Shown: positions 12,080 through 25,173 of the stretch, piece by piece
Numbering within the stretch: the stretch's first letter is position 1
Layout of the letters: the number at the start of each line of letters is the position of its first letter
Source: Heterotrichella gracilis
Taxonomy: Eukaryota; Sar; Xanthophyceae; Tribonematales; Xanthonemataceae
Length of the DNA: 64,000 nucleotides
Assembly (NCBI GenBank): GCA_032358255.1
Contig: JAULBX010001114.1
Location: 1 to 64,000, forward strand
Reading direction: 5' to 3'
Notes under the pieces: model-generated
Databases searched by the model: none
Told to the model about the DNA's origin: nothing
What the model saw: only the letters and a program-made list of their open reading frames with translations
Made by a program: the position numbers and the translations under genes

Positions 12080-15000
12080 CTACACCGCCCCCCTTGGCTC
12101 TACATACACTGCCACAGTGCGGGGCGCCACCGTCACGGCGCGCCCCTCCGCCGTACTGGTGCAGGCACGCACATTGGGGTCCACCGACTCCTGCTGGATC
12201 CCATGCAGTTCCAGGGCGCTGGCGTCCTTTGGCCACGACTCGACGTGCTGCCCCACGCGCGCATTGATCACCACAAAGATCCTGCGATAGGCAGGGTCAT
12301 GCACCCCGCCATCCCAGCTGATTGCATCGCTGCTGAGGAGCTCCATGACGATGACACCTGGCACCTGCAAGCCATGTGGGTCAGAAGCTTGTAAACCTGT
12401 TTATATGATTTCTATATATTCGAATATTAAATGTAATATACTTGGCATTTAAATGTGCGGGCTGCAGCAACACGGAATATCCTAAGCACTTGCCCATACA
12501 GCATAGACATTACCACATGCGGCTATTAATTCACGGGTTGGGCCGGTGTGGTACACGGGTTAGGCCGGTGTGGCAAAGCAACAAGACTTGGGCCACAGTC
12601 AATGGACCGGTGAGTGGGTAAACAGTTTTCAAGAAAGTCGTTTTGCTGTTGGGGACTAGCAAGTTGTGCGGATCGGGGATTTAATACTGTGGATCAGATA
12701 TCGTTTGGCAATTTGGGCCAGCCGGCGTACGTGTAGGGGCAGCTAATTACTGTACCTGGGATGGCCCGTTGTTGTGGAATTTAAGCTGGCGGCATACTGC
12801 TTCGGCTGTGGGTAGGCGGAACAGTGACGATGAGTAGCGCACCCTCAGCATCTCAAAGAAATGGTCCCTGGTACAAGGGTGAATGTCAGAATGAACATGC
12901 ACAAATTTTGCGGTTGCGGATGGCGATTAATGGACATACAGGCTGTATGATACAGCAGTGCCAGGTACATCATGACAGTGTGGGATGGCTGCTGTGTCGG
13001 CAATAAGAAACCTTGTGGCACCCTAATTGGGATCGGAAAACCCTATACAACTGTATGCCTTGAGAACTCCTAAAGTTCACGTTTAAAATTTCTAAAACCC
13101 ACCACAGTCACGCCAACAGGGTTGCACCATTTGTGGCCGCGCTACGGTGAGGGATGCCCAGCAGCAGTTCCAGTGTGCTCACCTGGACCGCTTCATCATC
13201 TCAGGGGTGGGCTTCAGGTCTGGGTTCCCCAGCAGGGGCCGCATCAATCCCCAATTGTGCTCATTCTTGGTGGCAACAGGCAGCCCAACCCCAAACCCAC
13301 TGGTTTCTCCCGTCCAGTCAATCTGGTTGAACCAATCCCCGGAGTTGTACGAATCCCTGTCCATGGATTTGGACCGCAGCAGCTCATCCCCGGCATGGTA
13401 GAAGGGAATTCCTTGGGTGACTGCCACAATGGCGTTTGCCAGCTGGCACATGCGGGTGCGGTCATCCAAGGTACACTCGGCAGCTGCCTTGAAGGTCACC
13501 TGCGTGGTTTTACAATTGCAGTTGGCAAACAAATGAGAATAGAAATTGCCGCATGTACATGTGCATGTGCGTCTGGTGTCACAGACTGGATAATATTACA
13601 AGCATTGTGCTCTAGGAAGCTCTGGTGCAGGTGCCCAAAGCAAAGCAGACCTTGAACATGGTGCTGGAATGCATCCAACTTCCCTACATGTACCAGACCC
13701 AACCGGTGTCTCGTGGGTGCAAGGCCCCGCGATGCAATGGCTCAAGCGCTCAAAGCCACCTGGGCCACAAAGAGGACAGGGTTCTACTACTTTCATGATC
13801 CAAGAGACACGCAGACCATGACCTGTATGATGCAGGCACATACCTGGTCGTACAGTGTCCAATTGTCATGGCAGGAGGCGTAGTTCACAATCTCGTGAGG
13901 AATGGCAGCATATGCCGCGGGGACTCCCCAGATGATAAACTCCCTGCCCTTCTTCTTGGTCCCGTGGTAGTCGGTCAGATGGTAGTCTTTCAAGTTGGCC
14001 GCGAGGGAGAGTTTGAGCAAGTCTGAGTACTCGAGGAGGTTTTTCAGCTGGTCAGGAGTGCTGAATTCCGCCTGCATGCTATAGGCTTTCAGACAGGCAC
14101 AAGAGTGTGGCAATGAACTAGCCATTGTGACACATCCAGACACCATACAATGCTGTACTGCTGCCAGTTGAGCAAAAAACAAATGATTCATGGCGCCAAG
14201 ATTCATGGCGCCCTACCCATGGTTCATAAAGAAATCAGATGAACCATGGATGGGACCATTAGGGATTGTCGTCGCATGGCATTAACAAATGCTGTACCAG
14301 GCGAAAGGGGCAATCAAAAATGTGCCTATGAAGACAACAATTTAAGCTGAAGCCCAATGTGCCTACCTCAGTGTAAGAATTTGGCTGGAGGTTCATCCCC
14401 GTAGCAAATCCCTGAAACTGGGGAGGGGCAAATGGATTCCCACCCATGAGAGAATCCCTGAACCTGTCATTGAACGTGCCCAACCCAGTCCCCGCGATGT
14501 TCAGCTGGCCTGCATTCCTCCCCCTCTGGTTGCAGGTCATCTGCAGCAAAGTTAAACATTGAGTGGTCAGTTCAAACCCACAACCAAACGCCTATCGGAT
14601 CCCTGTCATGCGCACTGCATGGTCAAGCAATTCCTGCCACACTGCAATCAACAATCGTTTTTCTGGTGCAATGTCACATAAAGGCAGCAACTGATGCCTG
14701 TGCATAAATGTCCACTTGCAATCCCCGCACTCACTTCGCCAAAGTCCCAGGCCTCGCCATAGATGTAGACCTTGGACCCATCCACTCCATCCTTGTCTAC
14801 CGTCAGCCCCCTGACTGCCTCCTGGATCTTGTGCATGGTGCTCACCATGAGGTGGCCCATGATGTCGAATCGGAAGCCATCAATCTGCACACACATGGTG
14901 CGTGTTACTGCCAGCTGGTCAGGTCAGCATGCTAGTGCATTCATGCCACGCCAGGTGGTTCCAGCTGTGCCATTGCCTGTCCTTGTCGGTAGACATTCGT

Positions 15001-18000
15001 CCCATGGACAGGGATTCATTGCCTTTTTCTATGACCCTCTGCTGTTTGAAGTAATTAGCACGGAAGTGCGGTACGCGGCACGTCTGATTGCCCACCATCT
15101 GCCACTGGAAACAGTGTCAGACAAGCCTTGACTCCTGGACTGGGGTGAGATTTACCTGGCTTCAAGGCTGATATGCACATGAGTACATATTTAAGGCGAG
15201 GGAGTGCAGCAGAAGTGGCCAATGAACTTAGCATAGTAGCATCAACTCGAGGCTACTTTCATGGGCCAACCTTTGCTCCCCATTGCCATGCCTCACCTTG
15301 TAGTTTGTTGCCCAGTGCACCACATCATCAATGATGAGCCGCTCACACATGGCATGCTCACTGGCAGTGTTGTTGCAGCAAGCGCTTGCACAGATGAACC
15401 CCTCCTCATCTCGACGGTGGTAGTAGCCAGGAACGATCTTGTCCAGCACAGAAGTCTTGGAATGAGGGCCTACCCACCACCACAGCCGTGTCAATACCGA
15501 AATCTATGTATAGACATGATTATCTTGGTAGAGCAAGGGAAATTCCAATTTCTGCAGATTTGCGCATGCATCCGTGCTTGAAGCATGTGCAACGGCTCTT
15601 TATGATAGCTGCCTAAGGAGCGGTGCCCTGTCACTGTGCACATGGTGAAGATCAGTATTTCAATGAATTTAGTAAACGCCCTTGAGAAGTGCACATCTGA
15701 ATGGGTACCACCCACCAACAGCGTTAATGCCACTAGCTTTTGCTTTCCCTCCACAACCCTTCTGCACCTACCTGCTGAGAATGTGTGGTTGTAGACCACG
15801 TCCTGCACAACCCTGAACCCTTTCGAGTGCAGCGCTGCCACCATGATCCTGTACTCCAGTGTCCGCGTGGGGCCATCCGGATCCGTTGCATAGCTTCCTT
15901 CTGGCACGCCGTAGTGCACCGGGTCATAGCCCCACTGGAAAGCATCCATGTCAGCAACAGCGAGCACAGCAGCCTGCTGAGCCTCCGAGTCAGGCGGGTA
16001 CTTGGAAAGATCGTCCTGGGGATGGAATGGAGGGTGTTCTTTGTTCAGATGCATACAAGTAGACATATCCTCCTAAACTATTTAGGTACTGCAACCCTGC
16101 GTAGTACTCTCTGTACTATACAGGTACTGCAGCCTGGTTGATATAGAGCAAGCATACAGCTTCAGAATGGCACGATATATCCATGCATGTTTCCACCGTC
16201 GTCAAAGTGGATCTTTACTTTTGTTTCACACCTGCCCTGCAGGGCCTGGCTCATCACCAACTGATTGGGTCAAATAAACCCCTTCATCATCCAAGTCGCT
16301 ACAATCATGCTGGTACGTGGCCTGGAGATGGGCTGAGTGGGCACACATTCTGCTGCCAACCACCCAGCTCAGCCACATGTCCACCGGTTGGTACCATTAC
16401 CATTGCATAGAGATGACGTTGCAACGTACCTGCACCACGTGCTGGTCCTCTGCTCGTTCTGGTGCCGACCCAAAGTCATATGACGGTAGCAGGTGCATGT
16501 GGGTGATGCCAGCGGCTTGCAAGGCGCGCAGGTGGGTGGCGCCGTGGCTGGAGTCCTCAGCGAATGCCACGTATCTGCCGCGGATCTCAGGAGGCACCGA
16601 CTCGTCCATTGCACTGCAATAGGTGAAAGAATGGATAAAGAGAGGTTTGCCACCAGGAATGGGTTTACCCAACAATGCCAATGAGCGTTACGACACTGAT
16701 CACAGTGGCAGTAGATTAGATATATGCAATCAAGTTAGCCACAAGCACCTGCCGTTTAGAAATGGCCAGCCCTCAGTCATCAAAGATGATTCTTCACAGC
16801 AACCATCAAGATGTTTGGTGAAGCTGGATCACATGGGTGCTACATCCCTAAAGACCAAAGTTCTAGGACAGAGCATGCATCTCAACAACAGGACGCCTGT
16901 ACCTGAAGTCCCTGATGTGCAGCTCGTAGACCGATATGTCATGGAACCCCTCCAAAGGCGGAATTTTGGAATCAGCCCACCCAGGTGGGAACAGGTGTGA
17001 TGCGTTGATGTCCACGATCTGTGACCTCTCCCCATCAGCTGCCAGGGACCTTGAGTAGGGATCCGTGGCTTCAGATACCTCAATCTTGCGAGTCCAAGGA
17101 CAGTACACCTTGACCCTGTACTTGTAATACCTCCCTTCCCAGTCCTTGGTGCCCTGCAGCAGCGGCCATGCAACACTTCACTTGCAAATCAATTTGACTC
17201 TTAAGGTGGATGACTTGCATGCCTGCTTACAGTCATGACCAGTATACCAGTATAGGTACAGGTTTGTATGTGCCTTACTTTGATGCCTGCCTTCCAAGAC
17301 TGCCTTGCAGCGTTTGCAGCAAACAAGACAATCAAGTCAATTGTGTTTTTTCACGATCCACTTACCGATGCACTCCACACCCCCTTATCTCCCTCCTGCA
17401 TTGGCACGACCTCGCAGTCCCCGCCCCTTGCACCCTTGTACAGCAGCAGCTCCACATGCTGGGCAGTGGGTGCCCACACGTTGACAGACACAGATTCTGG
17501 CTCCAGGCCGGCTCCAAGGGGGCCAGCATAGTAGAAGAGATCATCCAGGACGGCTGTCAGATGTACCCCTAGGAAGGCAAAAACCCAAGCTTTGGTAAAA
17601 TGGGGTGCTTACCGTTAGGAGAACCAGGTACCTGGTATGGAAGAGCTTTATAATTGTCGCGGTCTGCATGCCTCGAATGCAAAGTACTGGTACTGTGCTT
17701 AGTGCCCGCTGTGCCTCAATATCACGCATCGGTGTGCTCTGGAGCAACCCACAACTGGAGGTTGATTCAGCAGCATGCCGGGCATCACTGGTGGCATGAA
17801 AACATGGGTAGTGTCATGAGTGTGCAGCATGTGCTGGTGTCTACCTGTAGCATCCAGGGGGGTGCCATCCGCTGCATGCACTGACACCGCCAGCTGGCAC
17901 TTCACAAAATGGGGCAGCTGGGACATAGCATCTTCAGGCAGGGCCAGTGCAGCGCAGCCACTCAGGTAAGGGAATTTCTTCCTGAGATGGACGGGTATGT

Positions 18001-19430
18001 CGGTCCCCGCCACCGTCAGTTGGACACTGCCATCTGCACCCTCAACTCCGTTGCCTGTGCCACAAGAAAAGGAGGCGCTATCATAATCAATTTTTGAACA
18101 TATTTATTTTTCTATTTACATTGACGTTGTTATCAGGTGCCACTGCAACATGGCCTACAGAATGTGGTTCTTGAGATGCATAGATTCCAGCCATTGGTGC
18201 TCCATCAGCCTGTAACGGCATGCACGAGCATCTGCAAACTCTGGCGCAGAGGCCAATCCTATGACCAAAATCAGCATTGGTATCTCTGCACGCACATAAG
18301 ATGGCTCTTAGCAAACGATGTGAGGCCTCACCTGTGATCGCTAGCTGGGCATCCTTGCTCCAATGCAGAAAGAACTTGTAGCTCTCACCATCGCTCCCCT
18401 TTGTGCCCTTTCTCCACGCCAGCACATCCTGCGAAATCCTGGTAAACACACACAGTTTGTGTTACAAATTGATTTTCCAATTGACAACTGGCTCAATCAT
18501 CTGAAGCCTGTCAGAAATGCTTGTGACCTGGCAGCAGTTAGTTAGCAACGGGCAAAAGAGGTATGCCTCCAAATGCGGGTAAAAGGTGCCAGGTAACATA
18601 CGATTGTTAGCTGGCACATGTTACCTGGCACCGTTACGTTACCGGGTGAGCACCATACCAGGTGCCATCACATACGATTCAAAACAAACAAAAAGCTTTT
18701 TTGTGCACATGCGCGCATGCTATACCCAGGTTTCCATGAGGGTAACAGGAATGCCTTGTTGCCTCACCAGACAGCCTTACTCCGCTCCAGGGACCCTGCC
18801 GGTATGGTGCTCAGGCTCGGCTCAGTGCCAAAGGCTTCGTCCACGCCTGCCACCAGATAGACGTGTGGAAGTGCACTAGAGGGGGAGCAGCGGGCCCTCA
18901 CGCTGGGTCCCTCATTGGCTGCACATCCAGGAGAGAAATCAAAGAAAGAACTTTTCGCCCAAGAAATGGATTGAGTATTCACTAAAACTGGCTACATGCG
19001 AATTTTAGCAATGAGTTCATGGACTTCCGCATTGAAGCCACCACCAGCCAAGGCATGGCATCAAACCTCTGCTTGATTACACAACATGATATCCCTTCTA
19101 CCCGATATGCTCATAATAAATTTTCTAGAGGTTTATGATAACTGTCCTTGAAGCAAAAACTCTGCAACCTCAGACCATATACAGTCAACTATTCTTGCTG
19201 GCAACCGTAAAGTACCCCAGATTTAAATCCTGCCTGTTTCCATCATGCCCCGTGACGCACGCAATTCATGGTAGTGATACGTTTCTGCGGAAGATGGCAT
19301 ACCACTACACCCTTCCAACACCCCACCCACCATACCTTTGCCTACCACAAGCACCACGTTGTCACTCAGCAGGCTGCGATCAATTTTCCATGAACCAGCC
19401 AGGCCATTTGTTGTGCTGCAAGGCAACGTA
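12080..19430 (-). CDS. Limit dextrinase (plant-type pullulanase, GH13)
   Basis: A starch debranching enzyme that hydrolyses alpha-1,6 links of limit dextrins, in the plastid in plants. It is read on the minus strand across many exons. From the N-terminal side: [16 protein letters not shown] (18.8-18.4 kb, like the barley ARAYWVTSSLIAWN region), [11 protein letters not shown] (18.0 kb), [17 protein letters not shown] (17.5 kb), [10 protein letters not shown] (16.9 kb). Catalytic regions follow: [11 protein letters not shown] (15.8 kb), [11 protein letters not shown] with the nucleophile Asp (14.9 kb), [12 protein letters not shown] with the acid Glu (14.7 kb), [15 protein letters not shown] with the stabilising Asp (13.9 kb). 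Later come [20 protein letters not shown] (13.4 kb), [14 protein letters not shown] (12.8 kb) and [10 protein letters not shown]. The C-terminus, [12 protein letters not shown], ends at TAG 12082-12080. All catalytic residues are present. The 5' end is uncertain; an exon with [15 protein letters not shown] near 19.35-19.42 kb may be the first or a middle exon. Confidence 0.9.
12531..12575. repeat. Two-unit 22-bp tandem repeat in a limit dextrinase intron
   Basis: CACGGGTT(g/a)GGCCGGTGTGG occurs twice in direct succession with one internal difference. It lies between the last coding exons of limit dextrinase. Confidence 0.75.
18585..18632. repeat. Perfect 15-bp inverted repeat in a limit dextrinase intron
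   Basis: GGTGCCAGGTAACAT at 18585-18599 is matched exactly by its reverse complement at 18618-18632, leaving an 18-nt loop. Another partial copy of the arm (ACCAGGTGCCAT) follows at about 18657. It could be a remnant of a small inverted-repeat element. Confidence 0.8.
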
Positions 19431-19669
19431 GCATAAAATCAGGCACTGAATGTGGGGGCTGGTCAGTTGCGGTTCATGCAGGGTCTTGCGGCCGATCCTG
19501 CCATGCGCCGATGCAGCGCCCAAGGCACGCTCACAAGCACGAGGTATAAAATGAGGTGAACGAGCCTTTCATATCTATTGGATTGTGTAAGCCCAAAATT
19601 GTCAGTTATGTCTGCCCAAGTGGCCATGTGCTGCAACGTGGTCCAGTAGCAAAACAACAACGTGTGGAG

Positions 19670-20448
19670 GCTTGATGTCAAACCTGACAAGAGGTATGGG
19701 TCCCACAATGACCGCGCTGTCACGGCTGGCATCTTGCACGGTCAGCTCGTAACCCTGCACCCAGCCGGTGTAGATGTGAACGGCGTGTTACTAACATATT
19801 TTGGTAAAGTATTGACCTGTAGGCTGGGACAAGATATTCTTGCTTATTCATATGCGCTGTGTGGCACTGACATCGGTCCAATTTAATGGGCACGTTACTT
19901 ATTGTACCCAGACTGTGACAGTGCGCAATCAAAAGGTCCCTGGGCCATGCATGCAAACATATTAAAATAGTACTGATATATGCTGCCCAGGTGGTGGTGG
20001 CAGCCCGCGAACCGTTCTTAGCACGCATGCCGTGTGATATCAGTGTTGCGATATATGGTCTACAAAGGCTTCTGCACAGGCACCTGCATCAAACGTTTGA
20101 AATCTGGGCGGTCCAGATCGAGGCTAGTTGCAATATGCATGCACTGTCTGCTCGCACCGCGTACTCTCTGTCCTTTCGAATGTAGGTCACCGTAAACAGC
20201 CCGGTAAGCAAAGATCCAATGGGAGAGTCTTCGACCACCATGCCAACTTGCTGCTGCTGCTCCTGCTCGGCTTCCACAGCATGCGCTACCTCGCACACTT
20301 GTAAGCACAGCTGTCGACGAGCCCCTTGCTGGCTCAGAAACTGCTTTGAACCAAGATCAGCATGCGTCCTGAGCAAACTTGTCCGACGGGACGTCGGGCG
20401 GTGCAAAGAGGGTGTTGAGACACCCCCCAGTTGGCTTGACCGGAACAT
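19670..20448 (-). CDS. Possible 5' exons of limit dextrinase, or a separate small plastid protein
   Basis: Two coding-like pieces lie here. The first starts at ATG 20448 and has the look of a plastid transit peptide (Ser/Thr/Arg-rich, RPTSRRTSLLRTHADLG). It continues through a Gln-rich stretch to SLLTGLFTVTYIRKDRE. The second, at about 19680-19790, encodes GWVQGYELTVQDASRDSAV followed by IVGPIPLV. If spliced to the exon near 19.4 kb, they would add a transit peptide and an extra beta-rich N-terminal domain to limit dextrinase, which would otherwise lack targeting. I could not fix the junctions. Alternatively this is an independent gene whose 3' end lies near 19.6 kb. Confidence 0.35.
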
Positions 20449-21195
20449 GGAGCTGCAGATGGCATGGACCGTTTTGTCTCTGAGAAGGTTGCAGGGAACG
20501 GTTTGCCGTACTCAAGCAGCCGCTATAAGAGCGCAACAGATGCTCAGCTTGCATAGAGCTGGACGTTTGAAAGGAAAGTGTGGGTTTCGGCCATCCCAAA
20601 ATCACCAATCCACTGCAAAAAACTGCCCCGCTCAATTATATTTCCCCCTGGATGCCCATCGTGCCATGGTCATGCATGAGTTCTGCAGATCACTCAAGAC
20701 GAACAGTTCTGTACTCGCGGCTACATAATTTTCACTCAAAAGGCTAACATTTTGCCACCAGCCACTGGGCTGTAATTCAGTCATTGCCCACTTTCCACCC
20801 GCAGACCACGCCCCTGCTCCCGCTGACAGCTGGGTCCATGATACTACACGTCACCAACAGACACTGCCTGTTAAGAAAGCCATAGATTGTTCTTTGCCAG
20901 AGCTCCAACGGTTGCCCCTCCCCCCTCCCCCCCCACCAGTTGTGCATTTATAAAGGTAAGCTGGCTGGCACGTGCTAGTTCCGCCTGGTAATAACAGGCC
21001 AGGTGAAAGCCAAATATATTTGCCAAATCCTGGCCACTGAATACTAGACTCCAAGCTCTGTTATCCAGCTGGTTCGGCCTCGTTGCTTGGCTGTTAAGAG
21101 GAGGTGGCTGAGCATCCACGCTAGTGCTGCTGGTGTAGAATGTGGGATGGCCTGTGCCTTGCTCCACCCTGTTTGGTTTGTCTACACCTCGCGTG

Positions 21196-22083
21196 TCACA
21201 AGCTTGTTGACGATGAAGATCCTTTGCAAGGACAATTTGCTTGGGAGCACGTTGCTGGGTCATTCAGCCCGCCGCACTCCTCGCACAGCCCCAGCTCTTT
21301 CCTCTGCGCCTTTGCTACAAACTTGTCCAGGAGTGGTGCGGCATAGTAGGTGGCCACCAGGAGCATCTGCGCAAACAAACACAGCTGTTTGCTAGAACTG
21401 GCTGTGGGGCCCTACTATTCGCTGCGGGGTCATCTAAAAGGTTGTTACAATTGACGCAGTAAGGCAGCACCTGCCAGTGATTGATTTATGAGAGGTTGTC
21501 ACTATGTGTGATGTGAGTTCTTCACATGCTTCAGTCCACTGGCAAGTGGGGAGTGTTGATGCTAGCATGGCATGGCTCAAAAGTGGGGAATAAAGGCATG
21601 GCGATTGTCGCCGTGCTCTTTACTCACCGCAAAGGCCATCCCTGCTATTTGATCCAAAGTCCAAGCCGGGTTCTCCAAATTGACGCCAACTCTGGCCACA
21701 TGCTGCAGAACAGCAGGGGTACGAGAGTGTGACAAAGGGTAAGATGCATTGCAAGACACTCCAACGCCTGGAAACCTTGTTTGCAACTGTATCTTTTCAG
21801 GGTCCAACTATTGCTGGGTGATTCACCATCGGACTTACTATTACAAACAATCAAGAAACAACACAACCAAACCCGCAGGGTGGCCAGTTGGGCGCACACA
21901 TGCATGCATGCATGGATATGAAGGTGTGGAATTATCTCGTACCGTGGGTGGCCTCCTATGCTGTTTTAGCTTGTCCGAAAAATGCTGTTGTGCAGGTACT
22001 CTCCTCGCCGATGGAGGCGGTGCGTGCGAGGTAGTGGCGCGAGAGGTTGCGCAGGTGCACAATGCAGCACAGGTCATCCTCAT
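21196..22083 (-). CDS. Small predicted plastid membrane protein with CxxC tail (109 aa)
   Basis: Three exons join in phase 0: 22083-22000, 21702-21628 and 21366-21196 (TGA). Exon 1 gives a Thr/Ser/Ala/Arg-rich basic leader (CATSRATTSHAPPPSARR), typical of a plastid transit peptide. Exon 2 carries VNLENPAWTLDQIAGMAFA. Exon 3 continues with a hydrophobic stretch (MLLVATYYAAPLLDKFVAKA), then RKELGLCEECGGLNDPATC and SQANCPCK. The paired Cys (CEEC, C...C.C) suggest metal or redox chemistry. The short length, one or two hydrophobic segments and Cys-rich end suggest an organelle membrane accessory factor. I do not recognise a named family. It faces the DCN1-like gene across 540 bases. Confidence 0.72.
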
Positions 22084-22622
22084 GTTGCCCAACACAGTCA
22101 AGAAAAACAGGGTCTTCAAACCTTGGCAGAGGTGTTCACGGTTACGAAGGCTTCTTAATTTGCAACAATCGTTGTTAAATAAAGCAGACCTTTCCAAAGA
22201 AGTTGCTGTTTATCAAGATAAATAGCGGTCATTTTATCAGAAAACCTGATTATCCCTTCAACTCTTTAGAAATGGTTCTTCCCAAAAAAAGCTACAGATA
22301 AAGCCCTTCACCCTTCACGCCCTATTTCAGCGTTACCGTATCGCGGGTTCTGCAAAAGCAACGTTGGTGCGAGCAGACGAAATTGTGGAATGCTTGCAAT
22401 GCATGCATATGGCAATCAGTGTGCAAAAATGCGTTGTTGTGGCGTGGTAGTGCGACCCATAACAAGCCGGGAAAACAGCACGGACATATGCTGCTGTACC
22501 AAAACCGAATAGAACATCTGCTCTGAGGACATAGTGGATTGTTGGTGAACTGGAGGCAAGTAACTGTATCCGAAAGGAACAGGCTCTGACGAACGACTAC
22601 AAGGAGGAGGTTGATAAAAGCC
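22084..22622. promoter_or_regulatory. Divergent promoter region with TGCATGCA core
   Basis: This 539-base stretch separates the divergent starts at 22083 (-) and 22623 (+), and so should hold both promoters. It contains AATGCATGCATAT at 22398-22410. I found no other gene. Confidence 0.5.
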
Positions 22623-25173
22623 ATGCAGTCAAACACTCGTGAAAGTCCTCCAGCAAGCTACTCTCAAGGACCAGTGCAGTTGCAGCACTTGGCAAGGGCG
22701 TTTACCCAGTACAACTGTGAGTGTTCAAGTTAGTGTCCCTCACAAGGGCAACAGTGGGGGGTGGCTGCTGTTTGCCACTCTGTCTCAATGCTTTTACGTT
22801 CTTTGTTGTTATTGATGTGTGTGCTACATTTCAGGTATCTTGGAAAGCGGGAACATCGAATTAACAAAACTCCAGGTGGCAAAACTGTTCGAAGACGTGC
22901 AGCATTGGGGCCTTTATGGGTAAGCCCGCCGTTCGACTCTTCTGTGCCTTTGCACTGCATTCCAACTGTGGAGGTGTTGAATATCTTGTTTTGTTACAGG
23001 GAGGATGCTGTTGAGCTCATTGCGGGCAACTCCAGGGCGCTCTGCTTACAAGTACGGTTCTCTGTACTGGACTTTTTCCTTCCTCTTGCTATCAATAATA
23101 GGTGTCTGACCGGTTAGCCACTTGCCACCAGCACCTTTGACAGCTCATTGACTATTGTGCAGGACATGGAGTCAGCGGCCTTCACCAACTTCTATCGGTT
23201 TGCCTTCAACGTGTGCAAGGACCCAAGCAGGCGGAGTTTGCAAGTATGAGCAGTGCTATCAACCAACAACCATTTCCAACCTTGGAGTGTCTCTGTCAAG
23301 CGGTTCAGGTCATGCCATGCCCGTGCGCACGCCGCTTACTTGCTGTGTTAAGAAAGTCAGCCTGGCAGCTATTGCTGTGACAGGCAGGCGCTGTCCTGAG
23401 GTGCATGTTGGTGCTCGCACCCCAGTTGACCCACCACATATATAGCCTGAAGGACATTATTTAGGTGCACATAGAAGCACCATTGGAAGGTGGGTTTTGT
23501 TGAAGTTCCACAATATAAATTTCCAATGTACAGATGGGTAGAGCAGTCCGGCTTTGGCAGGGGCTGTTGATAGGCCGATTTCGGCTGTTGGATCGCTGGT
23601 GCGGCTTCATCAACAATTGCAGTGGTAAAGAAGTGGTCAGCGAGGACACATGGCGCCAGGTGAGCAATTTGTAAAGCCGCATAAACGCATTGTACGTCGT
23701 GGCGCCCAAAGGGTACGGTACAAATGGAAAATTTTCAGCAACTCCAAAGCTTGCGTCTTTCCAGCACTTAAGGCTCACCATGGCACACTGAGACAGTGGC
23801 ATGGCATTTGATGTGTTGCGCCATTAATACACTTCCAGTCGATCCTTGGGACACTGGAGTGTGTGGAAATTGTTGCCGTTGCCATTCTTCTCTCAGCCAT
23901 AGTTCCTGTGGTATTGTGGTGTTTGCCGGCCGAACAATTGCAAAACTTGCGCACAGTCATGCCATCAATGTTGCAGCACCAGTCACATCTACCGCCCCCC
24001 TTGCAGCTCCTTGACTTCAGCCGCTGCATCCTGGAGGATCTGAGCAACTATGACCCGCATGGCGCATGGTGCGTCGTTTTGTTTTCCTTCGAGTATATTG
24101 CCAACTTGACATGGCATGATATGTTTCTGATCAAGCATGCTGTTCTGTCTCGCAGGCCTGTGCTGATTGATGAGTTTGTGGAGGCTTGCAGAAGCGGCCG
24201 GCACCAGCTCCACACTGCAGTCAGGTATTGTATTGTATTTTGCAAGTGCATGGACTTGCTGGTTGTCCATTAATGCATAACCTTTTTCCATTACAAAAAT
24301 AGGACGTTATGGGCGCAGTTGATATGGGGACCATTCTGTTGCCGATTATGCATGGTTGAACATGTTGTAGGGGCCATTAAATCACCACCACCTACAGTTC
24401 GTATGTTGTCTGCACTGCTAAGAGTGCGTTTGCAGTTGCAGGGTTGCGCTCCTCAAATCTCTGTGGCTTTACAACCTTCAGGGTGTTGAAGAGTGTAACA
24501 GGTCACTATAGAAACACTTAGCTGGTCTACTAAACTGCAGTTGCATCAGGAGTCGGGTCCTAAGTGCTGCATGAACACCAAATTCGTATTACTCTGGTCG
24601 TAAACCACTCTCGAGCTCATGACCACATGCATAGGTGTATCTGTATGGGCGAGGCAATGCAGCTTACTTTGTGTTTCATTCCAGGGATGATGGTTGCACC
24701 GCATCTACACGGCGTTGCACACCAGCCAGCCAAGTTTTCTGCACCTCGCCGTCTAGCATGAAACCGATATCGCCATCCGCTGGCAGGTGAGCTACTGAAC
24801 ATACACGCACCATTTTTATATGTTGTGGGCAAGCAAAATCGGGCGGGCACTGCCTATATATGTCCTCCTGCAGCTGGTTGTGTGGGGGTGGTGCGCTGAG
24901 AGTTGCTCATCTTGCAAGCACAATAGCAAGGCGATCCTTGTGCATCTCACGTCTTGTCAGGCATGCAGAGACACTATGTTGAATGCTTTAAGCACATGCT
25001 GTGTCTTTGATCCTCGTGTGATTTGCAGCAAGCGGCGCTGCCCCGATATTGACACCATCACTCAACAGCTGTCACACCTGCCCTTGGCGGCGCATGAGCG
25101 CTTGGATAAATGGCATGAAGAAGCAGAATGGACGAGCAAAAAGTACTGCCTGCGCTTGGCAAATTCGACTTGA
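22623..25173 (+). CDS. DCN1-like cullin neddylation factor with C-terminal extension
   Basis: DCN1 proteins bind cullin WHB domains and the NEDD8 E2 and promote cullin neddylation. Exons 22623-22716, 22835-22919, 23000-23051, 23163-23243, 23534-23659, then about 24004-24069, 24156-24227, 24686-24787 and 25030-25173 join with consistent phases to about 270 residues. The family (PONY/cullin-binding) domain is clear: ESAAFTNFYRFAFNVCKDPS; RRSLQMGRAVRLWQGLLIGR; FRLLDRWCGFI; SEDTWRQLLDFSRCILEDLS; NYDPHGAWPVLIDEFVE, which includes the conserved Asp/Ala-Trp/Asp patch. There is no N-terminal UBA domain, only about 20 extra residues. After the domain an unusual 80-residue tail follows, Cys/Ser-rich then helical and acidic (LPLAAHERLDKWHEEAEW). 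Phases support it as the same protein. Confidence 0.88.
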
